From Candidatus Acidiferrales bacterium (GTDB taxonomy: Bacteria; Acidobacteriota; Terriglobia; Acidiferrales; UBA7541): a stretch of 56,590 nt of DNA. The first letter of the stretch is position 1; every line of letters starts with the position of its first letter. The notes below the pieces were generated by a model, which saw nothing but the letters and a program-made list of their open reading frames with translations, ran no database searches and had not been told where the DNA came from. This document shows, piece by piece, positions 55,821 through 56,590 of the stretch. Location of the stretch: positions 1 through 56,590 of the forward strand of contig JASHRM010000133.1 of the NCBI GenBank assembly GCA_030037315.1. Reading direction: 5' to 3'. A program made the translations under genes and the position numbers.

Positions 55821-56114
55821 GTGCACGAAGAACTCAGGAGCAAACGGTATTTTGTAAGCGGCATTGTGCAGGGTGTGGGTTACCGATATTTTGTCGAACG
55901 GATTGCGCAGCGCCTCGGAATCGCGGGATACACACGAAACTTGCGGGATGGCAGAGTGGAAGTTTACGCCATCGGCGGCGCAGGTTCGCTATCGGCGCTG
56001 GAGCATGAGCTCCGGCAGGGCCCGCGTGGGGCCTCTGTATCCGACATTCGCAGCGAGGCCGCCGAAATCGATCCTCGATACGGCGACAATTTTTCGATCG
56101 AATTTGATAATTAA
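55821..56114 (+). CDS. acyP: Acylphosphatase
   Basis: 97 residues from GTG at 55821. Catalytic Arg22 in VQGVGYR and Asn40 in GYTRNLRDGRVEV are both present. The family hydrolyses carboxyl-phosphate bonds such as acetyl phosphate or 1,3-bisphosphoglycerate. Short gap to apt (20 bp) suggests one operon. TAAAAT at 55784-55789 is a plausible -10. Confidence 0.93.
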   Translation: MHEELRSKRYFVSGIVQGVGYRYFVERIAQRLGIAGYTRNLRDGRVEVYAIGGAGSLSALEHELRQGPRGASVSDIRSEAAEIDPRYGDNFSIEFDN

Positions 56115-56134
56115 TTAAAGAAATGGGGAGATGA

Positions 56135-56590
56135 ATGGAAGACTTGCGAACATTGATCCGCGAAATTCCGGATTATCCGAAGCCGGGAATCTTGTTCTAC
56201 GACTTGACGACGCTGCTGCAGGACCCGCGCGGATTCCACTCGCTCGTCGATCAGCTCTCTGACCATTACTTGGGTAAAAAAGTGGACGTAGTCGCTGGAA
56301 TCGAGGCGCGCGGCTTTATTTTCGCGCCGGCGCTCGCGTACCGGTTGAACGCCGGGTTCGTTCCGGTGCGTAAACCGAAAAAATTGCCGTGGAAAACGGC
56401 GTCCGTCAGCTATCAGCTCGAATATGGAAGCGACCAGCTTGAAATTCATGAGGACGCGATCAAGCAGGGACAAACTGTTTTGCTCTGCGATGACTTGTTG
56501 GCGACTGGCGGCACTGCTGCGGCCGCCATTGAACTGATTCGGAAGCTCGGAGGGAAGGTTGCAGGAGCTGCGTTCGCCGTCGAGCTGAAT
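56135..56590 (+). CDS. apt: Adenine phosphoribosyltransferase (partial, cut at right edge)
   Basis: 152 residues are visible from ATG at 56135, preceded by GGGGAG. Begins [20 protein letters not shown], the typical Apt start. [17 protein letters not shown] and the PRPP-binding loop [17 protein letters not shown] are conserved. Converts adenine and PRPP to AMP in purine salvage. The C-terminus is beyond the window. Confidence 0.95.
   Translation, partial: MEDLRTLIREIPDYPKPGILFYDLTTLLQDPRGFHSLVDQLSDHYLGKKVDVVAGIEARGFIFAPALAYRLNAGFVPVRKPKKLPWKTASVSYQLEYGSDQLEIHEDAIKQGQTVLLCDDLLATGGTAAAAIELIRKLGGKVAGAAFAVELN

Noticed and set aside
1-56590. CRISPR array, prophage, restriction-modification or toxin-antitoxin loci
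   Set aside because: No regularly spaced repeats, integrase, phage structural genes, methylase or toxin pairs were seen on either strand.

Overview
The window reads as a chromosomal segment of a Gram-negative, moderately GC-rich bacterium. An acidobacterium (Acidobacteriota, Terriglobia-like) is my best guess. The reasons are gene content only: a TPR/VCBS/UnbV (CRTAC-type) exported protein, carboxypeptidase-regulatory-like exported proteins, a CarD/CdnL regulator, futalosine-pathway MqnD, GlpX and an NtrY/NtrX pair. No rRNA, tRNA or single-species marker was seen, so the assignment is inference. GTG, TTG and one apparent CTG start occur, and many neighbouring genes overlap by 4 nt (ATGA or GTGA).

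Layout. 1-8.3 kb (minus strand): a long housekeeping run hrcA-grpE-dnaJ-rsmE-lepB-carA-(exported protein)-carB, the last cut by the left edge, driven by a good sigma70-type promoter at 8038-8066. 8.3-8.9 kb: monocistronic carD with its own promoter and terminator. 9.0-11.3 kb (plus): tsaB-rimI and a glycine oxidase/ThiO-like gene. 11.4-16.9 kb: an exported glycine-zipper protein with a structured leader, a hybrid histidine kinase, a zinc-ribbon protein, a polysaccharide deacetylase and a membrane protein. 16.9-22.5 kb (minus): exported beta-rich protein, short peptide-binding-like protein, NtrY-like kinase and NtrX-like sigma54 activator. 22.8-24.5 kb: an SPFH protein behind a 48-residue membrane ORF. 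24.7-28.0 kb: the CRTAC protein and a frameshifted exported protein.

28.2-39.8 kb (plus) is the most unusual part. It is a tightly packed run of a degenerate-HAD/fatty acyl-CoA reductase fusion, an SDR reductase, a polysaccharide pyruvyl transferase homologue, two acyl-activating AMP ligases, an enoyl-CoA hydratase, an acyl carrier protein, a DAG/sphingoid-type lipid kinase and a PlsC acyltransferase. A CDP-alcohol phosphatidyltransferase faces its 3' end. The set looks like a dedicated pathway for an unusual membrane or envelope lipid (fatty alcohol or modified acyl chain). A GxxExxY gene bounded by 21-bp imperfect inverted repeats sits inside it like an inserted cassette.

40-56.6 kb is mostly housekeeping: ddl, a FabG-like SDR, an exported YqgE/AlgH homologue, arginase, asnS, a sugar isomerase-like TIM barrel, mqnD, a glutaryl-CoA dehydrogenase-like enzyme, glpX, an XRE regulator with a zinc ribbon, a LolA-like protein, ada, a PilZ protein, a HAD phosphatase, an exported lipoprotein-like protein, acylphosphatase and the start of apt, cut by the right edge.
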